Shown here in pieces: positions 34,583 to 47,462 of a DNA stretch of 64,000 nucleotides. Below the pieces are notes generated by a model. It did no database searches. It was not told the DNA's origin and saw only the letters and a list, made by a program, of their open reading frames with translations. The position numbers and the translations under genes are program-made. The DNA comes from Symsagittifera roscoffensis (Eukaryota > Xenacoelomorpha > Acoela > Convolutidae): assembly GCF_963678635.1 (NCBI RefSeq), contig NC_087065.1, forward strand, positions 11,987,579 through 12,051,578, read 5' to 3'. Position 1 is the stretch's first letter. Every line of letters begins with the position of its first letter.

Positions 34583-36416
34583 TATACCATCAAGCATGAA
34601 TTCTGATACTAACTCAGACATTTCAGTTTTTCATACAATCTCATAATTTAACAACTCCAATGTAGAAACCCCCGAAGAATTTACAGACTCCGAACCATCT
34701 CCCTTTACCCATACCCAGACCAATTCTTCAGTTTTTTCAAAACCCCCTTTTCAACCCATCCAAACCAGTCATCCACTCCCATCCTTTTCCACTCCTTCTT
34801 ACGCTTCCCAAGTAACCCCAACCTATTCTCCAATTCATTCCGACAGATCACATAATAACTCCCCAGATAACATCCAAATTTCCAAAGAGATTGACAATTT
34901 TATTACACTACAACAACAATTAACATACCCCCACACTCTTACGATACATCAACTATCATCAACAGTAACATCATCAAATCCACCAACTCCTACACCTTCT
35001 TCTGCTTACACTCCATCTTTAGCTCAATCATCCATGTCCACCGAAACACCTACCAGTACTAACCGAGCTTACCGCACTTTTAAACGAAAATTCCCAAATC
35101 ACCCATTTCCAACCAAGCCCGTAACAGCCAAAGAATATATCAACCATCCAGAACACACAAAAACTGAAAATTTTCTCGAAACAACCCTACCCTCAATTCC
35201 ACAATATACTTTAAATACTTCTACTATTCCTAATGAAACCCGAAATTTTGTTGATGAGCACGTTTTAATACCAACACTTCATTGGACAGCATACTACAAT
35301 TATACTAACCCTCTTTATTTACCACTAGCTAATACTAATGAAAACATAGAGAAAAACAAAAATATGTTATATAGACTCGCCACATCTATAACACCTCGAC
35401 AATTTACTTAGTTGGATATAAAGAAAATTATTAAAAACATTCACCGCACCCCGAGCTAACGATTTCTCAATAGAATACTACGATCATAATATCATCCGCC
35501 CTAATCACGATCAACTTTTAGACGAAGATCGCTTTGCAAAACCGCAACTAACCAAAAAGTCTTTTATTAAAACATCATACTTATTTACACTTAATATTTT
35601 TGATAAAAAGCACGATCATATTATTTCAGAAGCACTAGTTGACATACAAGCATATAAAAGCTTCTATGATAAATTTCAGTTATTTTCACTAACCTTTCAC
35701 TTTCTTTCACCACAGGAACGCGATTTGCACTGTTCCCACGATATAATGTTACGCACTAAACAAACGCATACTTACACATATTATCTTTTTATACAAAACC
35801 ATTTTGATTTACACGCACCATCACGACAACCCCACCATCGTTTTCACTTTATAAACTCAAAATACACGTCACCATTCTTTCTTAATTTTACATATTGCAT
35901 TAAAAATACTAACCTCCACGGCATCGTCCGCAACTGTCACCCAAATGTATATATTCTGTCCCATCACGAAGACCTTCAATGATGGAGAATCAAGAACCTT
36001 CAATAACCCGCATGAATTCATACAACCTATCGAAATACCCATACTAGAGTTTATTCATAATACTAAATATAACCATAAAATTTACAACCTAATACAAAAC
36101 ACACCTCATGAATTTGCAGTAGGCACAGAAGAACTAAACACCATCAACGCACTTCAATTGCTTTGGCCACTGCTACAAACTAAAAATGTCATGCGCATAC
36201 TAGCCAAGTTACTAACAACATCAGACTCGATTCACGACATCTTCCCACATGGATTTTTCCCAGATAAAAAAGGTAAGTATGAATTACAATAAATTTAACT
36301 AATAAATTCAAAATTGTACTAACCATTTTCTATCAATGTTTAATTTATTCTTTTAGTCTTCACACCACAATCATCTAAAAAACAGAAAAAGACAAATAAA
36401 ATACAAACTTGTTAAT
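34467..36416 (+). pseudogene. ORF-Y: unassigned long accessory ORF, overlaps env, possibly spliced
   Basis: ATG at 34467 lies inside the env tail in another frame (116-base overlap). The frame runs to TAG 35409 with one TAA at 34644. It continues in a second frame (35422-35979) and a third (about 35945-36272). Then comes a near-ideal donor, GGTAAGTAT, at 36272, with acceptor TTCTTTTAG ending at 36356. Joining them keeps the frame open for about 20 more codons with a Lys-rich end, to TAA at about 36414. The N terminus is Pro/Ser/Thr-rich; the C-terminal part has many His, Tyr and Phe and some Cys. No family is recognised. Confidence 0.55.
36273..36356 (+). other. Candidate 84-base intron in ORF-Y
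   Basis: GTAAGTAT at the left edge and a pyrimidine-rich TTTATTCTTTTAG at the right edge are strong splice signals. Removing the segment joins two open frames with no stop and adds a basic tail (KKQKK). The unspliced frame stops 20 bases into the intron. Confidence 0.5.
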
Positions 36417-37857
36417 TTATCAATAAAACTCCTAAATTTTTTGCACTAAAAATGTAGTAAAATTCATACCCAATGAAGTAATTTCATTTATAAATTATTT
36501 CCCCAAGAAGCAGTAAAATTAGATACAATAAAAATTTATAGTTTTAAACTTCCCCAAAAGCTGTAAAATTCACTTTCAATGCAATAAATTACTAAAATGA
36601 GAAAACAGTACTAACCTTTTCAATATTTTCATTCATTCGCACAAGAATTCTATCCAAACTCGCACAGCTCGCCCACGAAGAAATGTTTAAATAATGATTT
36701 TATGTTTCAAGTTTTCACTAACAACAACTCTAACAAGAATTAACAAGTTTCAAACTTTTCTTTAACCCGGTTGGAAAGGAATTATATACTAAACCAAACT
36801 AACCAACGCAGCTTATTAAACACCACAAATCATAAATTAACAGCATGACTAAGAAAAAAAAACCAACGGTACCCAAACCGGATTAACCCAGCTTAAAACT
36901 GGATAATTTATTCTTTTGAAGACTATTATAAAGTCTAAGAAAGACATAATAAAACACAAAAAATTGTAAGACAAACCCAAACCAAAAACAATTTGATTTT
37001 TGAAAAAAGGACACAACCAAAGTAACATAAGAAAGACCGGAAAAAACCAACATAAAATGTTAGCACGTAACAGGACCTCTCAAAGAAACAGCATGAAATC
37101 ATACTCCCATTCCTGGCCTAACCCACCTGAGCATGCTTATAGCCGGCCTAACCCATTGCGCTACACCCACGCTTTGTGACCACACTTCAATTTTTAATAA
37201 CAGGTACTAATGGGGTGAGTAACTCTTCAAAATAAACGAACTAAAATAAAACGCTTTTGTGAAAACAACTAACTAAGATCATGACTAAAAACCAGATTAA
37301 CAGAAATTTATAAAATGTAAATCATAATATACAGTATATAGATCATACACAACAGCAAAGGCGAACATCCAAAGACTAGACGATCCCATCAGACTCGAAC
37401 AAAAGAATGGCTAAACACAGCCGACATGCCGTCCACAATCACGACTCAAAGGATTTAGAGTACGACTTGATTTCGCAGAAAAGGACTTCATTGAACTAGA
37501 CCAATGACCACCTCGATGTTCAAGTATACGTACAGATCCGAGTTCCAAGGCATCCCTTCCAAACACAATTCTCACGCCATTTCCAGACGAGGCTGCACAC
37601 AAAACAGTTCTCTACTAATACAAAAAAAACCTGACATAGCAAACCATTTTGAAATCGGATTGATTTCATTGGGGATCACAGTCGTTGTCAAATGACGTAA
37701 TAACAATTTCCTATCCCTGATTCCAGCGTCCTGGAACGTTCTTCTTCAAGAGGAACCGGATAAGAAAATGATGTTCGCCAAACACCAACGTTCATCATCC
37801 ATCCTTCAATTACAGAAAGAAAGATAAATCTAAAAAACTTTGTAAGCCCCGGATGGG
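36417..37857 (+). other. 3' non-coding region of the 18.4-kb element
   Basis: AT-rich with several words repeated at short range near 36430-36600 (GTAAAATTCA-type). No coding frame is supported. GGATGGG directly before the 3' LTR is a weak polypurine tract. Confidence 0.5.
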
Positions 37858-38266
37858 TGGAAGCTGATCTAAACTACATTTTAATTTTGGATAAATTAGA
37901 TATTTTATCACTATAAAATATTTAATATTAACCAATCATATTCCATCTAACTAACAAACCACTTATTTGTAAGTGCTGAAATTACTTGTAATTTCAGCAC
38001 CAGAGAGATTTGAATTTAACTTAGAAATTAGTTACCTCTCCAAGAGAACTTCAGCAGTCGAAATAAGCCAGTATACTCTAGATCTATTGAGCCTAGCAGA
38101 GACTAGTTAAACACCCTGATAGTAGTAGATATAAGAGTAAGATTAGGATCGGTATTAGACTAAGAAGTTGCACGAATCTATCCGGCCGAAAATAAGATAG
38201 CGTGACGAGCAGACGGTGTACCCTATCCGAAATTACTCTATGAGTTAACCATCAGGATCTAACTCA
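37858..38266 (+). repeat. 3' LTR of the 18.4-kb element
   Basis: Starts TGGAAGCTGATCTAAAC and ends GGATCTAACTCA, followed by the CTAC target duplication at 38267-38270. About 10 differences from the 5' LTR. Confidence 0.9.
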
Positions 38267-38922
38267 CTACAGCAAAAAAATAACTACTTATTATAACTCA
38301 AGTGCAACCAAACCACCCTAAGTTTAATTTTTTGTTCCATATGTTCCACGATCGATCAGATTAAATCACAAAATGAGTATAGATCAGCGCAATTATCAAA
38401 AAATTGGGCTCACTCTTTTTTTTCCACAGATAGAGTTCGTATATCTGAAAAGAGAAGTTTCTACAAACATAGAAACCGGAGATTGGCGTCAGTCTGCTAG
38501 TTTTTGGGCCTTACCTCAACATACTCAATTAGCCTCGTTTTTGAGTGGGCTTAATTGACTCACCTCATGAAAAAAAAACTAATTTTGGGACTCAATTCAA
38601 CCCGGCTGGCGGGCTTAAGAACTGATTTGAACTCAGCTTAAATTGAAAGTATCTGTATGTATTAAATATCGCTAATTGTTGTATACTTAGACTTCTCATT
38701 TTAAAACAATGTTTTCTTAAACTATTATTAGTTTTTTTACTGCTTCTCACGATGAGTTTTAACACAATACGCTAGAGCTTCACACTCGAGGGATGATGAT
38801 CATTCTCAACTTAAACAAAGCTTAAAACAACCTCATGATAAGTTTTAGCAGAAGTCAAATTAAACGACACAAGATAGACACAAGATAGACAGCACTTAAT
38901 ATCCATATGGATAAGTGGTGAT
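38267..38922. other. Spacer, nothing recognised
   Basis: AT-rich sequence with no supported gene. It ends in GTGGTGAT (38915-38922), the target duplication of the next element. Confidence 0.6.
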
Positions 38923-39309
38923 CAGTGGCGTGCGCAAAAATTTTTCTAGGGGGGGGGGGGGCGTTTTTTCGAAAAACTTAGAACATTTTGTCGACTTTTT
39001 AATGTTGATTAATTTGATTTTCCTAGCTCTCTCAAAATAGTATAGGGACCCTATTTTGTGAAGAAAAAAGGCGTTTATAAGCGCTTTTTGAAAAATTTTG
39101 CGCTTTTTTTTCGGCGCGCAGTCCCCCCTCAAAATTAGTCATATTGGCGCCCAACGCGACGCGCCTTTAGAAAAGTTTTCAGGTTGTTAAGCGATAAATG
39201 GATGTCATAAAAGTTATACCAAAGGACCCTTTGGAAAAGTTTGGCAACCAGAATTGAAAGAGAAGCAGTCGCAACCCCCACCCCCCCCCCCCCCCACGGC
39301 ACGCTACTG
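38923..39309. mobile_element. hAT-type non-autonomous element with 8-bp target duplication
   Basis: Ends are CAGTGGCGTGCG and, inverted, CAGTAGCGTGCC. The same eight bases, GTGGTGAT, flank both sides (38915-38922 and 39310-39317). These features are characteristic of hAT elements. The 387 bases contain poly-G and poly-C runs near the ends that could pair, and an internal block shared with the elements at 1-319 and 59190. Non-coding. Confidence 0.85.
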
Positions 39310-39317
39310 GTGGTGAT

Positions 39318-40658
39318 GCTATTTTTCGTTTTTGGTTAAAGTTTACTGCATACGAGGAGTTTCTAAAAGATTTAATCATTTTTATTTTTGCTAATCCTCT
39401 AGTTTTTTTCTGTATTATCCGATCCAGTAGTTCTTTGGCATCTGTCTGATTCTACTCTTTGCGATCTATTTCTCTGTTTATTGTTTTTGTTATGGTTTTT
39501 CTAAATTTTTATGGAATTGTTTTTTTTTCAGTTGACTTGTGCGCTGGCCTAATTGGTCGGCGATTGTGTGCTTGGACCCGGTTTCTGCAGTTTGTTGTTG
39601 CGGATTTTGAACTAATACGCTGGTGATTTCCCGCGATACTTTTTCGTTCTCGGCTGTTCTGCTTCCACGAAAACTGAAGCTTTTTTATCCGATTAATATG
39701 ACCTTGGCCTGTTGTGTGCTAAATAAGTCTGATGGCTGGAGTAGTATGCTTGGCTGGTACGAGCGCAGAACCGTAGTTTTAAATGAGTCGCGCTATTTTT
39801 TCATAAGACTCAAATGACGTGGGGCGAATATTTGAGTAGTTTATTATTTTCTGGCTTTTATTGTTTTTCGAACAAATCCTATTTTTTGTGCGCTTTAGGT
39901 TTTTCATTCACTGTGCGTTCTTTAAAAATTTTCTCGCTTTTTGCTCACTCTCTGAATGGTTTTTTTATTCATTCCTCTCAGCATCAGATATAATAATAAC
40001 TATCGTTAGGCCTTAAACGGTCTTGTCGATGATAGTCAATTTGTATTATCTCCTCACATTCCAGACTGTTTTTTTTTTGTTGAGCAAAGCTCTTTTACTG
40101 TGACTCAAGGTCCTATTTCGGTCGAAATTTTTCACGTGGTACCACTATTGCAGCCGAAAACGGTCAGGCTGTGGCAGACCTGAAGCTAGAGCTCAAGTGA
40201 GAGCTCGGGCTGATACGCCATCATTGCCGTGGCATGGGATCGATTACTCGATCTGACGACTTTAAGTTAAACGCCTTCTACTATGCTAAGTGCATCTCAC
40301 ATATCTGCATGAACTACCTAGATACTCTTTGTTTATGTTTTCTTGGATAAATTTCTAATATATTGGCTAACTTTTGGCTGGCTTTCGCAGACCCGTTCAA
40401 GGTGCATTTTTGTTCTCGCATTTTTTGTCTCAGAGACCGAGAGCAGATTAAGGGAGGGGGGAAAATGCGTTTCTTTCGGAGATTTGACCCCCTCACCAAC
40501 CAAAGGATTTTATTTGATATTATTCTTTGATATAATTTTATAACATCCATTTTCGGCCAACCATTCATTCCCGGCCAGGTTTCAGGGGATTATTTTTCTA
40601 TTTTTGTTCTCTCTCACTCTCTTTTAAAAATACCGATACAACGTCGTCCCTTGTTTAG
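39318..40658. other. Spacer, nothing recognised
   Basis: T-rich sequence with only chance-level open frames. No repeat of other parts of the window was noticed. Confidence 0.5.
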
Positions 40659-42916
40659 TGAAATCGACTAGGCGACCGAGATTCACTACAATTCATAATC
40701 CCGAAAGGGATCAGTTGGTGGCGACCATTCTGTACTGTAATTTGTTACTTGCCCCATTTTTCACTGCTCTCAAGGCTGTCTCGTCCGCAATCACGATCGC
40801 AAGAATTTCCGGTTTCAATAAACTTAAGAATACCAACGTCCAAATACAGAAGGCTCTACGTGGCCAGAATAAAATCTAAAAGTCTAATCAAAAGGAAAGG
40901 GTTCGCGATCAATCAACACAATTGCCTAATTGCAATTTAATTTTCAGCTACCTCAACTAAACAAAATTCTCTCTAGAGATGTCTAATTTACGAATTACAA
41001 GGATTAGTTTCACACCAACACTCAAATCGACCTGCTTAATTTAAAATTGTTTCTCCGGATCACTATACTTTTGAGTTATTTTAACTGATCCCTCAAATTT
41101 CAGGAACTACTGTTCTCAACTCTGAGCCAACTAGAGCCAACTAACTACTAATTTCGTAAGCTCTATTCTCCAACTATTTGACAACTAACTACTCATCTCA
41201 ATATCAATAATTGTTGTCTGACAAACAAGGTTAACCGAACTGATCTCGCTGCTGGCGTATTTTGTTCTGCTTAAGGGTAGGCTAACCGTAGCTTTTCGCC
41301 ATGTTTGTTTTGAGTTTTAGCTATAGTTACATTCCCAGTCCCGTGGTCACCCTTTCAATATCATGGTCCCTTTTCGAAAGGTTTTATGTGACTTCTTCCT
41401 CTGACGACACAAGTCCTAAATTCCAAGTTCATTAGAAGTACCTCTACTTAAATTGTGCAAAAATCAAATTGAGTTTTCACCTCTTAGCCAATTTCTGTTT
41501 AATGAAGAGGTCTGCCAAGGTTTTTTTTTATGAATATCCCGTTAACATAGCGATCATTGGGGGTAGAGGATGACCCTTTTTATGGGTCGCTAATTCATTC
41601 CGAACATCTAAACTCCGATCTTTAGTCTATTCAAATTCCGACTTTCTAGATGTGAGGGGAACTTAATTGGCTTTTTTGGGAGTCAAGTTGTGCCGAAAAT
41701 TCACTTCCGGGGAGCTAAGCACACAACCTTACCATTCATATTTTTGGGAGACCTAGTTCACATGCTATGCTCCTATTACCGCCAATTTCCTCTGGACTAA
41801 TTTGTTTTAGTCAGATTGAGTTTCTATTAATAGCTCATTTGCCCAGTTAAGTTGAACCCAGTGATTGCCAAGTCCACTTCAATTAGTTCCAGTGATTCAA
41901 TAGTACTAGGTAAAAGCTGCAATATTTCAGGTTCTGCTTCAGTTGCCAATAAATAATTTCCCTCCAAATCATAAGCCAGGTTTCTTTTTCCAAAAGTTTC
42001 AGGCTGTGGAAGGCGCCCCTTTCGGGTGTTAATCACAAGGTATCTTTTCAGTTTTGGTCCTACAAACCTGAGGGTCACTTATGCATCAGCCTGGGGTCAC
42101 CTGGGGTAAATGTTCTCTATTTGGGTTCAGAGTCCCATGAGGGTCCTACCAATCAGGTTTCTTCAATTTCCCATTATTAATTCTCAGGTCATCCCCTTTA
42201 TAATTTCCTTACAATTATCTCGGGGAAAAGCTATTAACACCGGAAGGAGTCGCTGAAGGTTTTTTTTCTCAAGTGCTAATAACTTGCGTCCAAATGCCGG
42301 TTTTGGCTCAAGTTAAAAAACATGATGTCTCTTGTCAATACCTATCAAATTTTTGGCTCCCTGCGTTCAAAGGGGCCACAGAACTTTTTCCAGAAGTCGG
42401 TGTGGGGACTATTTGGTTAGCGAATAACATCGGAAAAGGAGTCTATGGGATCTAGGATTCCAAAGTTAAAATACCTCAATTAGGTCTATAACATATCAGA
42501 CTTTGGTCCATTCAAACCGCAAGTTACCGAGTTCTAATATGGCTTTTTGCACATCTGGTAACCTAATCACCTGGTGCAGGGGGCTCCGAGGAGTCTAGGT
42601 TTTTGCTTGTCCGGGTCGAACCATCACTAGTATCCGTCCTATGAAATCCATAAAAGTATCTTCCTAAGTTTCCTTTTGGGGGGTTTTCATATCCAATACC
42701 CTTTCATTTTTTTCCGCCATGAAGGGACTAATTCTTTCAAAGTGGAACAAATTTCGAGATTGATCAGTTATTTGCTTTTCTACCATTTCTACCATTTCGA
42801 TTTTATTGGTGAACACCAAGCTATGTACTTTTCATTGAACATCACTGTACTGCATGTTTTTCTCAAAGGGAAACTCTCAATTGAAATTTGAGTATGGCGA
42901 AAAGTGCTAGGAGCAC
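40659..42916 (-). repeat. Left long repeat, probable 3' LTR of the relic
   Basis: About 2.26 kb, similar to 45400-47462 over its length with many substitutions and indels. Well kept blocks include TTTGTTACTTGCCCCATTTT and GCTATTAACACCGGAAGGAG. No open frame of note. Confidence 0.6.
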
Positions 42917-45399
42917 CTATTCTACAATTTTATTTCTAGTCTGTTATTCTCCCAAAAAATGCTAGTCACTAAATTTGAGTTACTGCCTTTCTTCTACTAA
43001 GTTAACTCTATGTAATAACTTAAGTCAACACCGACTCAACTTACATATAGTTAACCGCTCTACTGAATCTAAAAACCGTTATCATTAAGCTTGTCCGTCT
43101 AATAACAACAAGATACCATTTCCTCTTCTTAACTAGTGTTCCTATTTATCAGTCCGCAGATTAAACTCCACGCTGATGCCTAACCTTATAATGATCATTC
43201 CTAGTTTTGAGTTATTTCTCCTACAAAGTAATCGCAGTCCCGTCAGTCAGTCCCTGCAAAGTCAAGTAATTCATCCAGCAAGCAACATTTGTTATGAACA
43301 TCCTAAGGAAGTTGACTGCTACTATCCTTACTCCTCTCAGTACGACCCAATCTCTCTTAAAATTAGAGTCAGTTTTAAACAATAACACAGTCTCCTGAGA
43401 TGAAGTCGCCTGTAGATAAAAAGTAGCCTGGATGTTTTGAATGTCAAAGTTTCTAACAAACTAGTTTTAACACACATATTCGTCGATACTAAACCAACTG
43501 GTGGCCTTCTTACTCGAACTGGTCCATCTACATCTGTATTTCCATTTTCCATCGTAGTTTCAAGCACCAACGTCTCACCCAAAGGTCTAACTTCCACCTA
43601 ACTGTAAGATTCGGAATATCTTCCCATCGCACTTCAATCTCCGTTTCGTTTCTCTGTGACAAATTTTTCGCACAATTTTTCCTGGGGCCCAGATCATGAT
43701 TGCATCCCTCTAGATTGTTCGCCCACACGTTTGCTTCTTCGGCAAGTCATCAAAGAAGTTTGCCGATCCATATGCTGTCGGTCGCTTCCTAGCGGCAAAT
43801 TCCTCTAGTTGCCTCGTGTCTTCCACATATCATCTCTGAAACCATTTTTTATAGAGAATTCAGCCACTTTTATTCACGTTCAATCGCGACCAGTACGCCA
43901 GTGTCTCAGGTCCGTACTGTTTTGCCTGCTCCTTTGGCATGATGTTCGTTCCTAGTGAAGGCATGTGCCCCAATTTGTCTGATAACTCCACTCAGTAAAA
44001 CACTTGGGAGATAGCTTTGTCTTGTTTCTGCAATGAAGCAACCTGAGCGGATGTTCCTTCTCAGCGGATAACCTCACCTTATTTGTCCTTCGCCTAACTG
44101 AACGCGGCTACCTTCTTAAGCAGGGCCGCCCTTTTCTTTAAAAAGCTTTCTCTAGCGGAAGTTTCTCAGGTTAAACTTCACTGGTGTCTTCTTCGTCGTC
44201 CGTTGCCCAGTCAGTTTGTGGCTTTTCGTCTTCCGCTTGAACCACCTACTCACGTTGTTCCACGTAAATGCCCGGCCAACTTTCGGTCGAAGTAGGGTTC
44301 CTTGAACTTTCCTGATTCTGCTTCTCACACAGCTGTGGACCCGTGATACTGTTCGGCTTTGTTTGAACTTCTGGAAATGGCCGCACTGCTCGGGTCTTTT
44401 TGACCTCCTGGATCTGGCGGCTGTGTCAGAACCAGTTTGAAAATCACGTACCGCATCGAAACTGCAGAATTTTTCGTATCTCCGGTCCCTAATCTTTAAA
44501 CACCAAAAATCAAAATTCAAAATTGTTTGATTTATCGCAATCTCATGGTCATCTGATTTTTCAGCTCGGGAACCCCTAGCGCTTCAAAAATGCCATAGAT
44601 TTTTTCTAACTTCAAATTCGATGTCATATATCCGTCTTCCTTCAACCCTCGTCCACTGCTGTCCCAAAATGGCTTTTGTGGGGAAGTATCTCGGACGTGA
44701 CTTTCAGATTTCGAGCCACCTTGCTGTGGATAAGCTTAGTCGTGGCCTCAGTATCCAGTCACACCTTTAAACATGTCACACCCACGTAAGCAACCGCAAC
44801 TGCCCGTAAGGTGCAGCGTCCATCGCCTGCCTTCTAGAATCAGTTCGTACCTTCGTTGCGTGTTTCCGACTCCCGCAGACTACAATTCTGGTACGCCTCG
44901 CAACTCTCGAAAGTATTTCGGTAGTCTCCTGTTCCTCGCTCTGGCAGTTTTTGCAGAACAGTTTTTGCAGCTCAGAGTTCATGTCATTTCTCGCTTGCGC
45001 GCCCAAGATTCTGTTTGCCACGCCACATGGCGACCTGACTCGCCCCGAGAACTCTCGGGGATCTTCTTTTCGGCTCTGCATGAGTCTCTTGAAGTCGGCT
45101 TTTGCTGCTGCCCGGCCCTAAACGTTATCATCTTTGATCCAATTCTGACATCGTCCTCCCTAGCGTAGGCTTCGGGAAGCCTTCGACTTCCTCCCTGGAA
45201 TGTGTTGGCATACCCGTAATGTTCCGAATCCTCTGATGCTTGTTCAGAGCCTTTGCGCTGCCATCAATGCTCGCCCTGCGTCATTTAACTTCTGACAAAT
45301 AAATCTGGTTCAATAATAGCCCGTTTTGGTAGCTACAATCTAGAATATGGCCCACCCAGAAACGCTTGAAGTCGCCGCGCAATTTGTTCCCCTGGGCAG
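42917..45399 (-). pseudogene. Decayed gag-protease remnant on the minus strand
   Basis: Reading the minus strand from 45.1 kb downward: a Cys-containing knuckle-like stretch (LFCKNC, about 44950), then LDTEATTKLIHSKVAR around 44700-44760. The latter matches the retropepsin active-site region LDTGAT with Gly changed to Glu. Near 43340-43590 come frames like those preceding RT in gypsy elements. Stops and frameshifts are throughout. No RT catalytic motif is present. Confidence 0.55.
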
Positions 45400-47462
45400 T
45401 GAGATCATTGAGGCGACTGAGATTCACTTCAATTCATAGTACCGAAAAGGTTCAGATGATGGCAACTATTCTGGACTGTAATTTGTTACTTGCCCCATTT
45501 TGTACCGCTCTCAAGGCTCTCTCGTCCGCTCTCACGATCGCAAGAACTTCCAGACTTCAAAATACAAACGTCCAAATACAGAAGGCTCTACGTGGCCAGA
45601 AAAAAAACTTATTAATCTAATCAAAAGGAGAGTGTCCACGATTAACCAACAAAATTGCCTAAATGCTATTTAAGTTCCAGCTAACTCAACTAAACGATTC
45701 TCTCTGATAAAAGCCAACTATCTAGTAACGTCGTATTCTCTGTTCTCCAATTATTTGAAAAATAACTACTCAACTCAAAAGCAATAAATGTTTTCTGACT
45801 TACAACTTGAACCGGACTACTCTCCTTATTAGTCTACTAGCGTGTTTTGTTCTGTCTTGAATAGGCTACCCATAAGTCCCGACATTATTATGGTCCCCTT
45901 TTTGCAAGGTTTTATCTGACTTCTTCCTCTGATAAACAAGTCTTAAATTCAAAGCTCATTATAGCTTTCTCCAACTAAGTTGTGCATTATCAAGTCCGAT
46001 TTCACCTCAAAATCAAAATAAATTTGAATAAAATGTCTTCAAAGGTTTTTATTTATTTATCCTGTTAAGGTTCTGATCTTTCGGGATAGGGGAAGACCCT
46101 TCGATGGGTCGCTAGTTCATTCTAAGCATCTAAAACACCATTCTTTTTTCTTTTTAAATTTCGACCTTCTTGCTAATAGTGGAGCGTTATTTGCTGTTTA
46201 GGGGTCAAATTTAGCCAAAAAGTTACCTCCGGGGAGCTAAGTAATTATCCTTGTCCATTCATAATAGTTAGGTGACCTAACTCAAATGCTATGCTCCTAT
46301 AACTGCCTTTTTACTTCATCCTTTAGGACTATTTTTCTTTTGTTAGATTGAGTGTCATTTAATAGACCATTTGCCAAGCTAGACTGAAGATCCACTACTT
46401 CATTGTTACAATGAAAAAACTATACACTTTTCAGCTTCAGATTCAGCTCCGAATAGATAAGTTCCTTCCCAATTATAAATCAAGTGATCGATTGCTATTT
46501 CCGGAGAGTTGGCGCTGTGAAAGGCGCCCCTTTCCGGTGTTAATCCCAGGATTTTTCTCTCAATTTTGGTCCTAAACTCCTAAAGACCACTTAAGATCAC
46601 ATTAGACAATTAACCCATAATTGGGTTCAAAATCCCAAGAAAGTCCTACATACCTAAAGTTTCATTCAAATACCATTAAAACATCCCAATTTATTCTTTT
46701 TCGGGAGAAGGCTATTAACACCGGAAGGAGTCGATGGAGGAGTTCTACTTATTCGGGGTTGTTGGTGTCTAATATCTACTTCCGCTACAAAATTGTTATG
46801 ACTTGCATATTTTTTGCATAAATTTCCGTTTTTCCGGTCTTAGGGGTGTTTATTTCCAATTGATAATAACTTTCGGTCCAACCGCTGGTTTGGTTCAGGC
46901 TATAATAAATGATGTCATTGTCACTACCTATCATATCTCGAGGTCTTGGCTACCTGCGTTCAACGACTTCCGGAAGTCGAGGTGGGGACAAATTGCTTAG
47001 TGCATAACACCAGAAATCCATGGGGCTCTAGGGTTCCAAAGTTAAATTTCCCCCAACTAGTTCTATAACATAAAAATATTTAGTCCCATTTCAACCGCTA
47101 GCTACCGAGTTCTAAAAGGGCTTTTTGTACTTCCGGGAACCGTTATCCGAAGGGTCTAGGTGTTTTCATGTCCAAGTCGAATCATCTCTAGTGTCCGTCC
47201 AATGAGTTTCATAAAAATAGCTTACTTTAGTTTCCTTTGGGAGGTTATCACATCTGGTACCCGCTTACAATTTTTTCTCAGATACTGCACTAAATCTTTC
47301 AAAGTCGAACAATTTTTGAGATTGATCATTTGTTTGCTTTTATACTTATCGTATTTATTAGCGAATACGAAGCTAAGTTTTAGTCATTAATTATCACCGT
47401 CTGCATTTCTCAAGTTGAAACTCTCAATCAAATCCGAGTTTGGCGAAAAAATTCTAGGATCA
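45400..47462 (-). repeat. Right long repeat, probable 5' LTR of the relic
   Basis: About 2.06 kb, the partner of 40659-42916. The extra length of the left copy is spread over several indels. Shared blocks run in the same order and orientation. Confidence 0.6.

Larger units (their letters stand above)
19876..38266 (+). mobile_element. 18.4-kb retrovirus-like LTR element with env and two extra ORFs
   Basis: Direct repeats of 409 bases (TGGAA...CTCA) flank an internal region of about 17.6 kb. The same CTAC lies outside both ends (19872-19875 and 38267-38270), fitting a 4-base target duplication. The repeats differ at about 10 positions (about 2.4%). The order is leader ORF, gag, protease, RT, RNase H, integrase, ORF-X, env-like glycoprotein, ORF-Y. 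The pol order and motifs point to the Ty3/gypsy side. Nearly every gene carries a few stops or frameshifts, as expected for neutral decay at that LTR divergence. A diverged partial relative lies at 48110-56700. Confidence 0.9.
40659..47462 (-). mobile_element. Old minus-strand LTR retroelement relic with very long LTRs
   Basis: Two diverged direct repeats (40659-42916 and 45400-47462) enclose 2.5 kb whose minus strand holds decayed gag-pro-like sequence. Plus-strand repeat starts (TGAAATCGACTAGGCGAC and TGAGATCATTGAGGCGAC) and ends (CTAGGAGCA and CTAGGATCA) fit TG...CA LTR termini. RT, RNase H and integrase are missing, so the internal part is deleted. Target duplication was not found. A segmental duplication around a retroelement fragment is an alternative. 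Confidence 0.55.

Noticed and set aside
44773-45168. A 131-codon plus-strand ORF
   Set aside because: The minus strand here carries the gag-protease remnant; the plus-strand frame has no family signature.
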